Shown here piece after piece: positions 34,931 through 47,973 of a stretch of 64,000 nt of DNA (within the stretch, counting starts at the first letter, position 1; the number at the start of each line of letters is the position of its first letter). The stretch spans positions 106,096,897-106,160,896 of the forward strand of contig OX638370.1 in the NCBI GenBank assembly GCA_951812925.1. The letters are read 5' to 3'. Both the position numbers and the translations under genes were made by a program. Source of the stretch: Calliopum simillimum. Lineage: Eukaryota; Arthropoda; Insecta; Diptera; Lauxaniidae. The notes under the pieces were generated by a model, which was not told the origin of the DNA, made no database searches, and worked only from the letters and a program-made list of their open reading frames with translations.

Positions 34931-35468
34931 ACATTACATATGAATCCAATAAAAAGATAGTATTTTAACCAGATCTGTAGTTATAGTTTTCTAAATATTT
35001 TAAAATATACACCATTTTTACAGTCTTAATTAAAAAAATGGTAAATGTACCATATTTTTATTGAATGCATATGAATGATCGCATTTTTTTCTTTCCAGAA
35101 AAAGTATTTTTAAAGATCTAGAAATAACGCCGAGTACCGTTTTTATTAATCTTAGTAAAAGTAGCAAAAACAGTACAACTTGGCAGAAGACTTACTTTGT
35201 GCTACGAGCCTGATGCACTACCTTTTTCAAATAGGTCTAAAAATGCAAATTGGTTAAGAAATATTTTTACAATCAACCACTTTTTTGAGTTTTGTGAAGT
35301 ATTTAGTTTCATTTAATTTCATGTTTGAAAAGTTAAAAATATCATTCTTTCTAAACCGCAAAACATACAATTTTCTACTCTTTTTCAAATGAAAGGTGAC
35401 TTTTTGCCTTCCCTAAAAAAATATTTTGCAAGGTCAGAAAAGTAGGTAACGGAGCGTTTTTAGTAGTT

Positions 35469-35640
35469 TGGTACTAAAATAGTAGTAAATTTAGTACTAA
35501 AATAGTAGTAGTTTTAGTACTAAAATAGTTGTAATATTAGTACTAACATAGTAGTAATTTTTGTACTAAAATAGTAGTAAATTTGGTACTAAAATAGTAG
35601 TCAATTTAGTACTAAAATAGTAGTAAATTTAGTATTTTTT
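35469..35640 (+). repeat. 23-bp tandem array (TAGTACTAAAATAGTAGTAAATT)
   Basis: Seven units in register at 35469, 35492, 35515, 35538, 35561, 35584 and 35607. Each contains TAGTACTA or GGTACTA, a short palindrome. Not coding. Confidence 0.9.
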
Positions 35641-38115
35641 ACCCAATGGAAAAAATTAATATAAAGCTGATGGCGTAATTTAAAAATTTTCCAAAAATAA
35701 TCTGAACAAAAAAATCGGTTAAGAAATGTCAAATTATTGACGACTTTGTGAGGAGAGTTTGTCACAACTTACCAATTTTTTTACTATTCGCACACCTCCA
35801 CAAGCCACAAAAAAAGTCGCATACATACAAGAAATGAAAGTATGTACCAAATTTCAGTGAAATCGAAATAGATGTGGCAACTCTATAATGCTATTCATGA
35901 AAAGAAAATGAATTTTTTTTCTTGAATGAAGAAAAAGGCTTATATTCAATTTTGACAAGATTATGATTTTGAATAAAGAATTTCTTTAAAAAGTTAAAAA
36001 TTAACAATTCGAAACATTTTACAATTTATAATGCAATTTTCCATTAAAATTCTTTTGCATGCATTTTTTCATGCTCTTATCAAAATGAAGAAATTTTTTT
36101 TGAATTTTTTTTCTTCTTCTTGAAATTTAAAAGTTCAATAAAAAATTTATACACTTTCGACACTCCTCAGCAGTCAGTTAGGAAACTACACAACATGCAC
36201 CATTGCTACTACTCGCTCGTACATGCACCAATCAATTGCACAGTAAAACTTTTGCCAAACATCAATTTAATTTCGAGTTGTTGATAAAACTTTACAAAAA
36301 AAAAAAAAAAAAAACAACTTAAAAAAAAAACCCAGCAATGTGTTGTATGGAATAAAAACTGTAAAGCGCCATCGATGAATATCGTAGGAAAAAGCCAAGT
36401 TATAGCAGCAGCAGGAGCAGTAGCAACAAAAAAAAAGAGCAGCAACATTGATTGGGCAGCTTTCAATACTCAACAGTTTGTGCTAAACAAACATTGAAAG
36501 CGTTGCGGCCAAGTAAGTTTTTCTAGAAAAAACAAGAACCAGAGAAATGAAGAAACAATTTTAGCAGCTCAAAAACGAAAACAAAATTTTTAGCTGAATT
36601 TACAAAAAAAAACAAAAGAAGAAAACTTTATAATTTGCTGAAAGGATTTGTTATTTGATAAGAAACGGAGTGAAAAATCAGCAGAGAAAATTGGCCACAA
36701 AAGTGTTGAGTGGTTTGAAATATGAACAATATATGAGTTGTTGTTGTTGTGGTAGCAACAATAAGCATGATTAGAAATATTGCGCAATGTTTTGCACAAA
36801 ACAAATCAATAGCAGAGTTTTAAAATATCCACAAAATTGATTTCCTAATTTGATGTACTTACTCTCTACGTAAAAATCTACTCCAAATCCATATACACTC
36901 GACCATAATCACTGAATATCCTTAACTCATGCATATGAAATTATCAATAAATCATAAATTGCTTATGACATAATTCCGAATGAAAAACAGGAAAAAACTA
37001 TAACCATTGGTATTGTTCTTGTTGTTGTCATTATTACTGTGTAATTTGCTTAACGACCATTGAACAATTTGTCTCGTTTTTTCCCTCCACCACCAACACT
37101 TGGCCCTTGGCTCTTGCCAACGCTATTTTCCTTCCCCAATGATTCTTTACTGTGCGACAAGCGACCTTTCCTTGCACTCTCTTGTTTGTCTGTCAATCTT
37201 TATTGACTACAAAATGATTTATTGATTGCAGCAGCATGTAAATGATTGCAAACAAATCACAGACGCCATTTTAATACGTTTTCTATTCCTTCTTTTGCTT
37301 CTACTTTTACTACTTTTTCTAGCTTTGTGTCAGCAATTTTCCCTTAATTTCTTGAGCATTTGCTGGCACAGCGACCTCATCAAATTATCCCATATATAGC
37401 GTCATCTATATTTATAATGTATTCTTCCCCCAACTCTATTTTTATTTCTATTGAATTGTTATGTTTTAGTTGGATTTGAGTGAAACATAATCTTTGCGGA
37501 AACAATAATTTTCTCATGTAGTGGAGATTAGTTAACAACTTGTGGTTAATATGGATAAAGAACCTGTAGCAGTGCATTAGAAAATTGAAGAAATTAAGCT
37601 TTTTCCGAGCAGTGTAGAGTCATTGTTTCAGAAAGAAGAGACTCATGAAAAGAAATATGAGCGGAATACGGTCCTATACAAGACATCTCGAAAAAAAGTG
37701 TACTTTTTGTTACTCGCACATTTTACACAGAACTGAAGTACTACATTCAAAAAATTCAAGATTCAGATCTTCTCAGTACATTGATTTCATATTGACACTG
37801 ATGTATACTGTCTTGTTTTATCGGAAAAGGAAACCTGTTTCTTACACAAACTTCAGTGTACTGCATTTTATGCAGACAAATAGGTACATCAGGTCAGTGT
37901 AAAATATACGAGTAGAAAAACTACAGTACTTACACTTTTTTAAGATATGGAACACATGCAAAATGTAACGCATCGACAACCCAAGATTGTAGTAGCATTC
38001 ATACAATATCACAAGGGAGAGAGAGAGCGTTAACGAAAAAAGAGGCATTAAAAAGAGCAAGAAAATGCTTTCGTTACTTAAATCGCATTTCGTAGTATAT
38101 GCTACAACTTAAGCA
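35640..38115. other. AT-rich non-coding DNA
   Basis: A-runs near 36297 and 36323 and GTTGTTGTTGTTGTGGTAGC near 36737. No gene recognised. Confidence 0.45.
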
Positions 38116-38117
38116 TA

Positions 38118-38246
38118 TGTACTGAACTGAACTAAAGCAAATCACACAAGACGGGGTCTACTCGTTTTTTTCTCTTTTATATCCAAGTACTGTCAAGACA
38201 TTTTCCTGAGACACTGAACTGAAGTATTTGAAAAATAACTAGTAAG
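38118..38246 (+). repeat. Dispersed repeat, copy 2 (related to 6189-6310)
   Basis: Same block order as the copy at 6189; about 75% alike by eye with indels. Confidence 0.6.
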
Positions 38247-38259
38247 GGTGATACCTTTG

Positions 38260-38831
38260 GCCTGGCCAAACATAAAATGCCCTACTCTGCAGTATTTTGA
38301 AAAATATCTTTGTGCGAGAGGTACCACGACCTCTTGTCCGAATTTAAATAGCTTTGTCTCGGATCTTGAAGCTTAAATGGATTATCTCAAAAAATGTTTT
38401 CAGTATATTATTTTGAAGCTTTTGCTTATATGGGAGGTGTCACGTCCTCTTGTCCGAGGTCACCTAGTTTTTGTTAAGGGCTTGTTTTTACTGTTTTTAC
38501 TGCCAAAATGAAATCTGGTTGGATTGTCTAAAAAAATGTTTTCAGTATAGCACTTTGAAACTTTTGCTTTTATTGGAGGTGTCACGCCCACTTCCCTAAT
38601 TTTGTCCAGTTTTTGCTCAGAGCTTGCTCTTACTATTCTTAGTGTTATGGTTGCATTGTCATGAAAAATACTCCTAAAGTTGCATTTTGAATATATTTTT
38701 TGTATAAGCGGTAATCGGTTTACCGATTTCACTCATTTTCAATGAGTCAATCTAACTTTGACAATGAAGGCAGTAGATCTAATTTCATCGAATTATCTTG
38801 CATAGTTTTCCTGTGAAAAATATTTCCACAG

Positions 38832-38871
<40 letters not shown>

Positions 38872-38880
38872 ACAGGCGGG
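38260..38880 (+). mobile_element. Repeat element with GGAGGTGTCACGCCC blocks and a CAGC microsatellite (DINE-1/mini-me-like)
   Basis: Three related blocks (GAGGTACCACGACCTCTTGT at 38317, GGGAGGTGTCACGTCCTCTT at 38432, TGGAGGTGTCACGCCCACTT at 38574), each followed by a TTTTGTTARGGGCTTG- or GCTCAGAGCTTG-like stretch and TTTTCAGTATA. A CAGC tract (38841-38870), then ATATCGACTC and ATCAAGAATATATATACTTT follow, as in the GTCY-microsatellite ends of DINE-1/mini-me Helitron-type elements of flies. Inverted relatives lie at 62810-63280. Class from memory of the family, hence moderate confidence. Confidence 0.6.
38841..38870. repeat. (CAGC)n microsatellite
   Basis: Seven and a half uninterrupted copies of CAGC, inside the element above. 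Confidence 0.9.
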
Positions 38881-38989
38881 CATGCCTATATCGACTCAAA
38901 AGGTGACGCTTATCAAGAATATATATACTTTTCTATACCTACCAAGCTTCCGTATCTGCATTGCAAACAGAAGGACAAAGTGAATGTAC

Positions 38990-41900
38990 CCTAGGTGTAG
39001 TGTATAAAAACAGGAATAAGATATAATGTGCTCTTGAAAGCAAATGTCTCCAAGCTCCATCAATGCAGACTCATAATGATTTTCACTGTTTCTTATGATT
39101 CGCATATATGGAACAATTTCATATATTTTAGCTGACTGAATTGAGTTGACGATAATTCTTGCTCAAGGAATGTTTTTTCACAACTCTGAAAATTAGTATC
39201 CTTGCTCCAACTACAATGCATAACTTCAACTAGTTACTCGATTCATAATAAGCCATTCCGCATACGGTACAGTTTCTAAACCAATCCAAGACAGAATTTT
39301 GTGGTTTTTCCTGAGAAATTCGCACTTGGCAATGTGTTCCTACATTCCATAAGAAGTTGCATCGTACATGGTGACGTGGCTTAGACAATCTTGGATAGGC
39401 TTGCCTCTCCCAAGAAAGAGCGAGCTTTCCTGAAAGAAAGAATGGAACTAAGTAACGTATTCTTACATGAAAATTGACATATGTCACAAGACCCAGGCTG
39501 TTCGGAGCTATACTGGCAGTCGAATTGAGACTACAAAATCAGACGACGGGTCAGGAGCACTTTAGAGAATCCAGTACGCTGGGTCTTCCAACTATTGGTT
39601 CAGCTTTTTGACTCAGGAAGCGTGAAAGTAGCTAGATATGGAGTTGCATTGCGATCAAATGCCATGACCCAAAGAATGGCAGAAGCTTTGATAGTAATCA
39701 TTTCCTAACCATTGAGGTGAACTCGTACTTGACCGCATAGCTTTAAAAATAGTGATCATCATCGGCACATTACCGCATTGAGGGTTGCGCCGTCCGTTGT
39801 ATTACTAGTTCGCACAAAAAGCACCGTGAAATTAAACTCTCGCAACTGATGTTTTCGATTAGCATACAAGACGTCAGCCAGTTATTGAAAAATACCTATT
39901 TCAGTACTAATCAGAGCGAATTAATGAGAACTAAATCGCACAATAGTGAAAATTTTACCACAAATGTATTAAATAATTTTACTACTTTTTTTTGCTATTG
40001 TATTTGGTACAGAATAGAAAAACTCATTTATCATCCCTGATACAATGACAAACGTGAAACGAAAAGAAAAAAAAAAAACATGTAGTCAGTGTCAGTCAGC
40101 TTTTTTGTCTTTCTCTTTGTAATAAGCTATCGAGCATTGGAGAACAATTGCTAAAGTAAAAAGACTAGGCTGTTCAAAGAAATCTTGGAAAAGATAGCTT
40201 AAATCAGGTAGATCTATGCAGAATAGATAGCACTTGCGAGTCATCGCGAATGAAATGATCCAAGTTTCCGCGAGGTTCAAATACGAATAAGGCGTAAAAA
40301 AGGCAAACTAAATACAGGACTTTAACTACAAGCAAAATATAGCGGTGCTTAAGATTTTAAAATGAGAAAAATTTTTTGTGCAATAAAATACAAACCTTTT
40401 TAAATATAAATTCTCCAAAAAGAAAGCAACAACTTTCCTCAAGCATATATTGCTCTATTGCACGCCAGAAAATATAAAAGAAAATGATTGTGCTTCTTTT
40501 TTTGATCCTTTTTTTACAAAATTATAAAGTAGAAAATTTGCTTATTAAATGAAGAAAAAGTTTCGCCCAGTTTTTTCCACCATTTTTTTTTTTCATTTCA
40601 TTTCTTACTTTAACATGCACTGCAGTTTTCTTTCTTGATTTTCATTTCTCTTCCACGTTCTTTGTAATTTTTGGCGCCGTGAAGTATGCAACGCCCAAGA
40701 AAATCATGCAATTATTGTTATCCCTAGCTTTTTTTACCTTTCCTTTTGCTTTGTTGCTTTTCCGGAAAAAGTTTGACGTTTGTTACAAGAATATACGTTA
40801 AAATCGAGAGAGAGAAAAAAAATGTTCGTCCTTTTTTTTTTATTTGCTATTGTAAGGAAAACATTTTAATTAAACAAACTGTTGTACTGCACTTTGTTTT
40901 TGCTTTGTTATTGTTATTTTGGAAAAATGTTTCTATTGTTGCATTGCATAGTTTTTGGGCTGCTCATTTTAGTGTGTATGTTTTACTTACATGTATATTT
41001 ACACATGTGTGTATACTTATGTCCATGTTTTGTGTGTGTATATTGGTGTTTTTTTATGATTTTTTAAACACATGCGAACATTTGACTTTACTAACAAAGT
41101 GAAGTTTTTTTGTTTCGACAACAACTGTTATTTTGCTCCTTTTTGTTTTTTGGCGTCAGTTCGTCCCTTTTTAAGGCGTCAAATGTAAGTTTCTGCAAAT
41201 TTTTTCTTTTGTTGTGTGCTTGTGTTTTTAGATTTTAATTAAAAAATCAAGTGAAACTTGTCAGAATTTAAATTAAAAGAAAAATTGCTTTTAGTAAGAG
41301 AAATATGATCAACACATTGTACTTGAGCTTGTTGCATAAGTGAAGAAAGAGTTTAATGATACCATCCACATCGGACATATCCTACATAAAGTTTGTCAGC
41401 CACTTTCCCATAGAGCACCTTTATTAGTACAATTGAGACGATTTTACTCTATATTTCAGATATTCTGACATGCAAAATAGTTCACAAGTTCATGTCTTGG
41501 AATAACAAAACACTGACTTTAATATACTTAGCTGTATTTAAGTCCAGAATTTTGATGCTGAAATCAAACAGGCATGATATTATGCTTGGAACTAGCAATG
41601 ATAATAATGAAGTCATTACGGTTTTTCTTGTACGGAGACCATTATATACAAAGACCATATGGTGAAAAAAGAAACTGCGCAACTACTAACATTTGAGTAA
41701 AATGCACAACGCCTTTGGAAAAGTGGTATTGTTAAAGTCAACTTCAAAGTTTGATGGGTAAAGAAATCCTGAAAATATCAAGAGCGTAGTGTCAAAATTA
41801 AAATGATAAAAAACATTTTTTTTACCTTGTTTTTCTGAGAAAAATTGATGAAAACGCAGTAGAAAAACACTAGATGACCTTTTCTTTAACCATTTCCAAC

Positions 41901-42290
41901 CATTTTCGACTGCTTTAATCTTGTTTCAGTTTTGAAGAAGTTCTTGGATCTATATAAAAATTTTCAACACTTCTTGGCTCTGTTTTATAGGACAACAAAG
42001 ATTTTGTGGTTTGGGGTTTCGAATTTTCTTTCAAGACTAGTATTTCCCGGTGTGCGTTGTTACACCTTCTTTTGTATAAAAGGCGTGGCATCTCTAATTA
42101 AATTATACCAAAGAATGTTAATCGTCTCATAAAGGTATGTGTGCTAAATAGTTTCAAAGATGTGAAATTTTTTTTAAGGGCGTGGTACTGGCCATAATAC
42201 ATATACCAAATCTCATCCATGTCCGTTAAATATTTTCAGCGATTTGATATGATATTTTTGGAAACACGAAAAAAAAAACGAACTATTCAA
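38990..42290. other. Non-coding stretch, no gene assigned
   Basis: 39240-39790 is less AT-rich than the rest and may be an old element, but no domain could be read in any frame. A purine-rich, A-rich zone lies near 40810 and a TG-rich hydrophobic frame at 40746-41102 has no support. Confidence 0.4.
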
Positions 42291-42299
42291 GAGGGGACG

Positions 42300-42660
42300 C
42301 ATGTTTGAAAAAAATGTTTTCAACCAAAATGTCGTAAAAAGTCATGAAACGCGTAGAAAACACGAAATTTTTTTTCTTTAATATTTGGTACCGACATCCG
42401 AGGAGAACTCCTTGGGTGAGAAAAAATTTTTTCAATTAAAATGTCGTAAAAAGTCTTGAAACGCGTGGAAAAAAAGGAAAAACTATTTGTTTTTAAATTT
42501 TTGGTTCCGACATCTTAGGGGGGACCCTTGGGTGAACAAATATTTTTTCCACTAATACGTTGAAAAAATTCATGAAACGCGTAAAAAACACAAAAAAAAA
42601 AAAAATAAAAAAAGAAATGTTTGTTCTGGCTTCCTATGGGGGACCCTTGGGTGAGAAAAA
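42300..42660 (+). repeat. Tandem repeat, unit about 117 bp, three copies
   Basis: The blocks AAAATGTCGTAAAAAGTC, TGAAACGCGTRGAAAA, GGTWCCGACATC and GGGGACCCTTGGGTGA recur with starts near 42303, 42420 and 42537. The third copy is the most diverged. It directly precedes a foldback family 2 arm. Confidence 0.8.
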
Positions 42661-42742
42661 AAAACCGAAAAAGCTAATGATGCAGAAATGTTTGGGTGTC
42701 TATAAGAAACATACAGACATACGAACATTCATTGTTATGTAT

Positions 42743-43085
42743 GAAGCAAAACACGTCAAGCGTACCAGCTGAAAATTTTGTTGTCTCCGATCTCGCTCAA
42801 ATTAGGCAATATGGTATGATCTGGTGTGGAAAAAAAATAATCCGGGAGGATATGGTTCTAGTATTATTTGTTGTAAAAATACAGGTTGTTGAAGTTGGCG
42901 TTTTTAGTCATTTTTGTGAAAAGCTTTAAAATGATGTATGATTCATGGTGGGACTCGGTCGCTAGATAAGAGTTTTAGGCTTTTGAAAAAGGCAAAACTC
43001 TTTGTTTACTCAAGAGGAAGGCATCTTACGAAAAAAGTGTATTAAGCATAAAATGCTTAAAACCGTCTAAGAAATGCGTGTGAAG
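42743..43085 (+). mobile_element. Foldback family 2, single arm
   Basis: Begins GAAGCAAAACACGTCAAGCG and continues TACCAGCTGAAAATTTT, GGCAATATGGTATGATC, CAGGTTGTTGAAGTTGGCGT, AAAGCTTTAAAATGATGTAT and AAAAAAGTGTATTAAGC, colinear with the left arm of 14545-15555. The mirrored second arm is missing. Confidence 0.75.
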
Positions 43086-43522
43086 TTTTGGGAATTTGGG
43101 AAAAGATTTCTTCAATCAAATTATGCTTTCGCTTTGTTTCGTATTGTCAGTGACGTAGTTTGGGGGAGAAGAAGAAAATGATGTAATCGACACGGGAAGA
43201 ATGCTCTACATGGTGGAAAAATCAATCCTTAAAATCGACTTTGAGGTACTTTTTTAGTTTTTTAATTATTTTCTCATCACAACAAAACAGGTGTAGCTTT
43301 TTTGGGTACATTTACATAAAAGTAAAAAATTGTTGTCCCTGGACTGTGTTTATTAAAGCTAAAGCAACTCGGCTATTTTTTGCAGGACTTAACCCATCTT
43401 TGCCCGCACCAAGAATTCATAAACGGATTTCGATGAAACTTAATACAATGCCTTAAAATTGTCAAATTAAGATATATTTTAAGTTTCATCAAAATGGTAT
43501 TCGTGGTTTTCGAGTTATGAAA

Positions 43523-44865
43523 TGGTAATTTCACTTACCAGTGGGCTCATATGCATGGAAATTTCGTCTAACTGATAAATTTCAAACTACATATATTTTT
43601 ATTGAAAATGTCAACTTTTACTTAGAATAACATGGCATACACATGGAAACTAGACATAAAAAGAGGATCCTGCACACGGGCGTATATATATGGTGGATTT
43701 TCAGGGGTCCTCCCCCCCCCTAAACTTGTAATCATCATGCAAAAAGACATATGAGTAACGTTTATTTGCTCATATGTGCACAAGAATAACAAAGCTTGTT
43801 GACCACTTCTGAATAAAAATACTGCGTTGTCTGTATTTATTCTCCTGTAAATCCTGGAAGGAGCATAGGACCGATTCTTATATATCCTTATCCAGGTGAT
43901 TCTCAGTCTACCAAAATTTTGACGAGCAATATTGTTTCCAATTATGGACAATACCACATCCGATTTCGCGCTTTGGATAGAGAAGTTTTTTATTTACTAG
44001 ACTATGTTGATCAATCGATTTTGGATGTTAATTTTTATAAGCTTTCCTTCTTTACGACCATATCTTTTTTCAATACCAAATGGCTCAACTACACCACTTT
44101 TAGTGAGTCCTGTTACAATGTTTTTCCAGCGTAAGGTTAATAGTTGATTTGTGTGGTCGAACATAGAATTCTAATCATCTTTTTGAAAAGTTTCTGGCAA
44201 GTTAGCACAAAAGATTGTTTTTGCTGCGAATGATACCAAAAACATACAAGGCTTACAATTTTTTCGTTGTCTTTCCAGCTAGTAAAGATAGCGAATTTTT
44301 ACTAACTGGAAACAGAATATGAAGCCACTTACCACCTAAAAAATATACGAAATGACAAAAATACCGACCAACTGGTACATAAAGTTAATTTGAGTTTGAA
44401 AATATGTAAGCAAAACCATTTTTATAGCAAATACTGAACGAATAACTAAGTTAATTGTCAAAACCTCATAAAATGGAGTCAAACGAAACTTACGAAAAGA
44501 CATAACATATTGGCCCACTGGTAAGTGAAATTACCACACAACTTTTCACCCCTATAAATCATACAAGATGACTTATGGATGATCCCACTAATACACATTT
44601 GAAAGATTGAACTAAGCGCTATCTGAAAAATATATAAAATAATAAAAAATATTTTTAAAAACATTTTTTTATTAATAATTATACGATTTTTAGTCCTTCA
44701 GGAAAACTCATCTGACAGGTGAGAGGGGGTTGCAAAAAATATTTTCTTCAATTTGTTTTTAGTAAATAGTCCATTTATCATGATTAATTGATAATATAAA
44801 AAATATTTCCCATATATGAGCCCATGCGCCAAATTGGAGAGCTGGTAAGTGAAATTACCGTTTGG
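43523..44865. repeat. Three copies of GGTAATTTCACTTACCAG, inverted
   Basis: GGTAATTTCACTTACCAGTG occurs at 43523 (plus) and, as the reverse complement, at about 44513-44536 and 44843-44860. GGGC follows in the first two. The segment between the first two (about 1 kb) could be a transposon with these as subterminal repeats, but outer ends were not found. The motif itself is a partial palindrome (GGTAA..TTACC). Confidence 0.5.
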
Positions 44866-44939
44866 GCAAAAATGGATTAACTCCGAACAGAACTTACCTT
44901 CATATTTTCCGAAAACTAGCAAAAAATAGAAAATGGTTA

Positions 44940-47560
44940 ATGATTTGTTTTAAATTTACTCATTTATTTACTTTTTTTATCGTTTAACTTAATTTAAATT
45001 TAAGTTATCAATAAATTAATCAATTTTTTTATTTCAATTATTCTTAAAGACATTAATTAAACTTTAATTGTTTTTTGTTTTGAATTGTTTTTTTTTTTTA
45101 TTTATTTCCTAATATATGTATATCTTTTATTAATATTTACAAAAAAAAAAAAAAAAAAAAAAATAAATCACCACTAAATAAATGTATTCTGCCTTTTTAA
45201 AGTTTAAATTTACAACTATACGCTTATAACAAATTTTTATTTTTTTTATTTTTATATTTTTTTTTTTGTATCAACATTCATATTTTTTGTTGCTATGTAG
45301 TAGATAATAATAATATCTAAAATTAGCTAGTTTTTATGTATTATATTTTTGCAACTTTCTCAATATATTATATATGAATTGTTTCAGTTTCAATTAGTTC
45401 TTTATCATATGCATTATAATTTATTGATTTTATTTTTGTTTTTTCTGATGTTTTGATGACAATATTTTTAATATATTTTTACAGTTTTTGCATATTTGGT
45501 ATATTTTTATTTCAATTTGTATACTTTTGTTTCATTTTTGTTTATTTTATTTTATTTTATTTTTTTTTTGTAATTTTTATTTATTTATTTACTTATTTTC
45601 AGCTTTTGTTTTTGATGGCTTGTACATGCGAATTAGTTTAAAAAAAATTATTATTAAAAAATTTATTCATATGTTATGGAGATGAAAAATTTTAAAAATC
45701 ATGAAAGTCGGAAAATTTATTTTTGGATTCCACTCAAAAATATCCAAAAAAAAAAAAAACATCGAAAAAACATGTTTTTCGTTGGATGTTTTTGTTTTGG
45801 ATATTTTTGATAATAACCTGATTCTTGTATTTTGAGATTTTCCAATAACCCAGACGAAACGGAGGATATTTCGAAAAAAATGTATTCTAAAACCTTGTCA
45901 TGCAAAATATCTATAAAGGAAAGAAAAAATTATGCAAATCAGAAGAATGGTTCTCGAGCTAAGGAGACACAGATAGACAGAACGACAGACAAACGTATTT
46001 AATGTAGTATGGTATGAAAGGCTGCAACAAATGTCCAAATGAAATTCTTTTTGAAAATTGAAGAAAATGCGTCTTAAAGTTTGCAAAATGCTTCAGCTAA
46101 TAGAAACGAATTCAGAGGCTTCTTTTAACCTAAGTTTTCTAGTTTTATCATGATTCGAAAGTTCGCTATTTAACTAATGTTAATCAAGTAACTCTATTGA
46201 GATAAAACGTTTTTTTACTGACCTGATATATCAGTTTGCTAAATTTACAGTACACTGAAGTATTTGTTAGAATCAGTTTTGACACTGATAAAAACAAGAA
46301 AGTGCACTTCAATGTGAAAATGAAATCAGTACAAAGTGAAGATTTGAATCTTGAAAGTTTTGGAACAAATACTTCAGTCCAGTGTAATACTTATGTGTGA
46401 GTTAACTCTATATTTAAAGATGTTTTGTTTAATCTCCTTCTTCTTTGTTTCAACAGCAATATGCTATCACGATTGAATTTCAGCCATGAGGCGAATTCTA
46501 GTATATTTCCTTTTCGTTCACTTTCCACGAACGCACAGTGCGAAATTTGGGAGTTGTAGCGGAACTTTATTCAATTTTTGAAATACATAAAACGCATAAG
46601 GTTATTCATTATTTCGGGAGCTTAATATCCCACCTCAAAAACCTCATACTCAGTTTGGTGAATAACCCTGCGAAACAACTGCAAAATGCGCCTGAAACTT
46701 GCATTACCTATTCATTCATACTTTTTGACTATAGAAATCTTTTCGATTTGTTTTAGTTTATAGATTGGTACAACACTTTCGGCATTGGCAAAAACAGCAA
46801 GTGACAATAGCACCATATAAATTTTAAAATGCAATCCGTGTAATAGCGATGTGACAATGTAGGTACCAATTATAGCCAACGGTACCAATCATAAAAACGG
46901 TAAGTCGGCAGAACGCGAAAATTTTTTCTTGTATTTTTTAATAAAATTGTCACTTTTTGTCATTCAAATAATTTCAGAATCTTTTCGTACTCGTGTGTAA
47001 TTTGTTTGTGAAAATTGTGCTTTTTAAGATGTTCATAAGATTTACATTTTCAACTTCATTGGATACCTTAAAAGGTGTTACCACAAATTGCCATTTCGAA
47101 ACGTACAAAATTTAAAAGGTTGGTTTATTCTCACGGCTACACGTGTCGACACAAGCTACCGGTTTAACCTCCATTTCTCGGTGTTTTGATTTGAAATCAG
47201 CTGTCAAAATTTAATTTTGACACTTGTATCGTGTTCAGCGACCCGAAAACATTAAGATACACATTTGATGGCGAAAAATATTTCAGGCAACGCGATTCCC
47301 AGCAAGTTAAAACAAGAAGTATATAAAATCTATGTTAATTTTCATTTAAATTTGAATGTCTTCGTGGCACAGGTTAATTCGTTTAAAAAAACCTGTCGTT
47401 TAGGGGATCTCATTTTTTTCTCGAAGTCTTTCGATTCTGTTGGAGCGCGACATTAAATTTTGACTTTTCCCAAATAAGAGACACCCTAATGTATATGTTG
47501 TTTTGCTGACACGTTGCCTATGTACCCAATGGGGAATGGAGCGCATCAATAGTGCTTCTG
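44940..47560. other. Extremely AT-rich non-coding DNA
   Basis: 44940-45680 is dominated by A/T homopolymers, including a 23-base A-run near 45140. Frames in 45453-45685 are by-products. No gene seen. Confidence 0.5.
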
Positions 47561-47662
47561 AAGCGCTCTAAAGCAGCAGTGAAGCGCATCTCCCTTGTTT
47601 GAAAAGCGGTGAAATTAACATTGGCATGTCATTGGAAGGAAGCTCTTTGTTCTCGCCACCAG

Positions 47663-47757
47663 AAATGCTCTTTGAATGCGCATTGCTCTCGCATTCAGAA
47701 AGGCTGTTTGGATGATAATCGCTCTCGCGTTCGGAAATGCTCTTTGGATGCTTTTCG
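47663..47757 (-). repeat. 36-bp minisatellite beside a SINE-like sequence
   Basis: Two full units and a partial (47663, 47699, 47735) of AAATGCTCTTTGGATG plus CGCTCTCGCATTCGG. The last unit and its flank (CTTTGGATG..TTTTCGGATGACAA, then AATATTTT) are repeated at about 48027-48080, on the other side of the tRNA-like sequence at 47878-47973. Confidence 0.65.
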
Positions 47758-47877
47758 GATGACAAAAAAATATTTTAAAAATTAATTTTAATTGAAATTT
47801 TACGTCTTTCGCCACAAAGGATTTATCATTTTGATTGCAAAATTGCTGGTTGAAAAACTTTTGTGTTTGGTCTGGGC

Positions 47878-47973
47878 CGGAGTTGAACCGAGGATCTCAC
47901 GGTTGCTACAACTCTCACTTGCAATGCCAGTCGCTAGACCACTGTTCCATCCTCGCGCTCTTACGAAGCCGAC
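47878..47973 (-). mobile_element. tRNA-like SINE head (Pol III A and B boxes)
   Basis: On the minus strand: GCGAGGATGGAACAGTGGTC with an A-box-like TGGTCTAGCGACTGG (47941-47927), then about 35 nt, then a good B box GGTTCAACTCC (47889-47879). No matched acceptor stem or CCA region, so it is not a working tRNA; a tRNA-derived SINE or tRNA pseudogene is likely. The flanking 36-bp-type repeat on both sides suggests insertion into it. Confidence 0.5.

Noticed and set aside
40746..41102. 118-codon frame with hydrophobic stretches
   Set aside because: TG/T-rich composition explains it; overlapping frame is equally open.
43622..43957. 111-codon minus-strand frame, GGGRTPENPPYIYARVQD
   Set aside because: No recognised domain, no splice or conservation evidence; possibly transposon-derived but unsupported.
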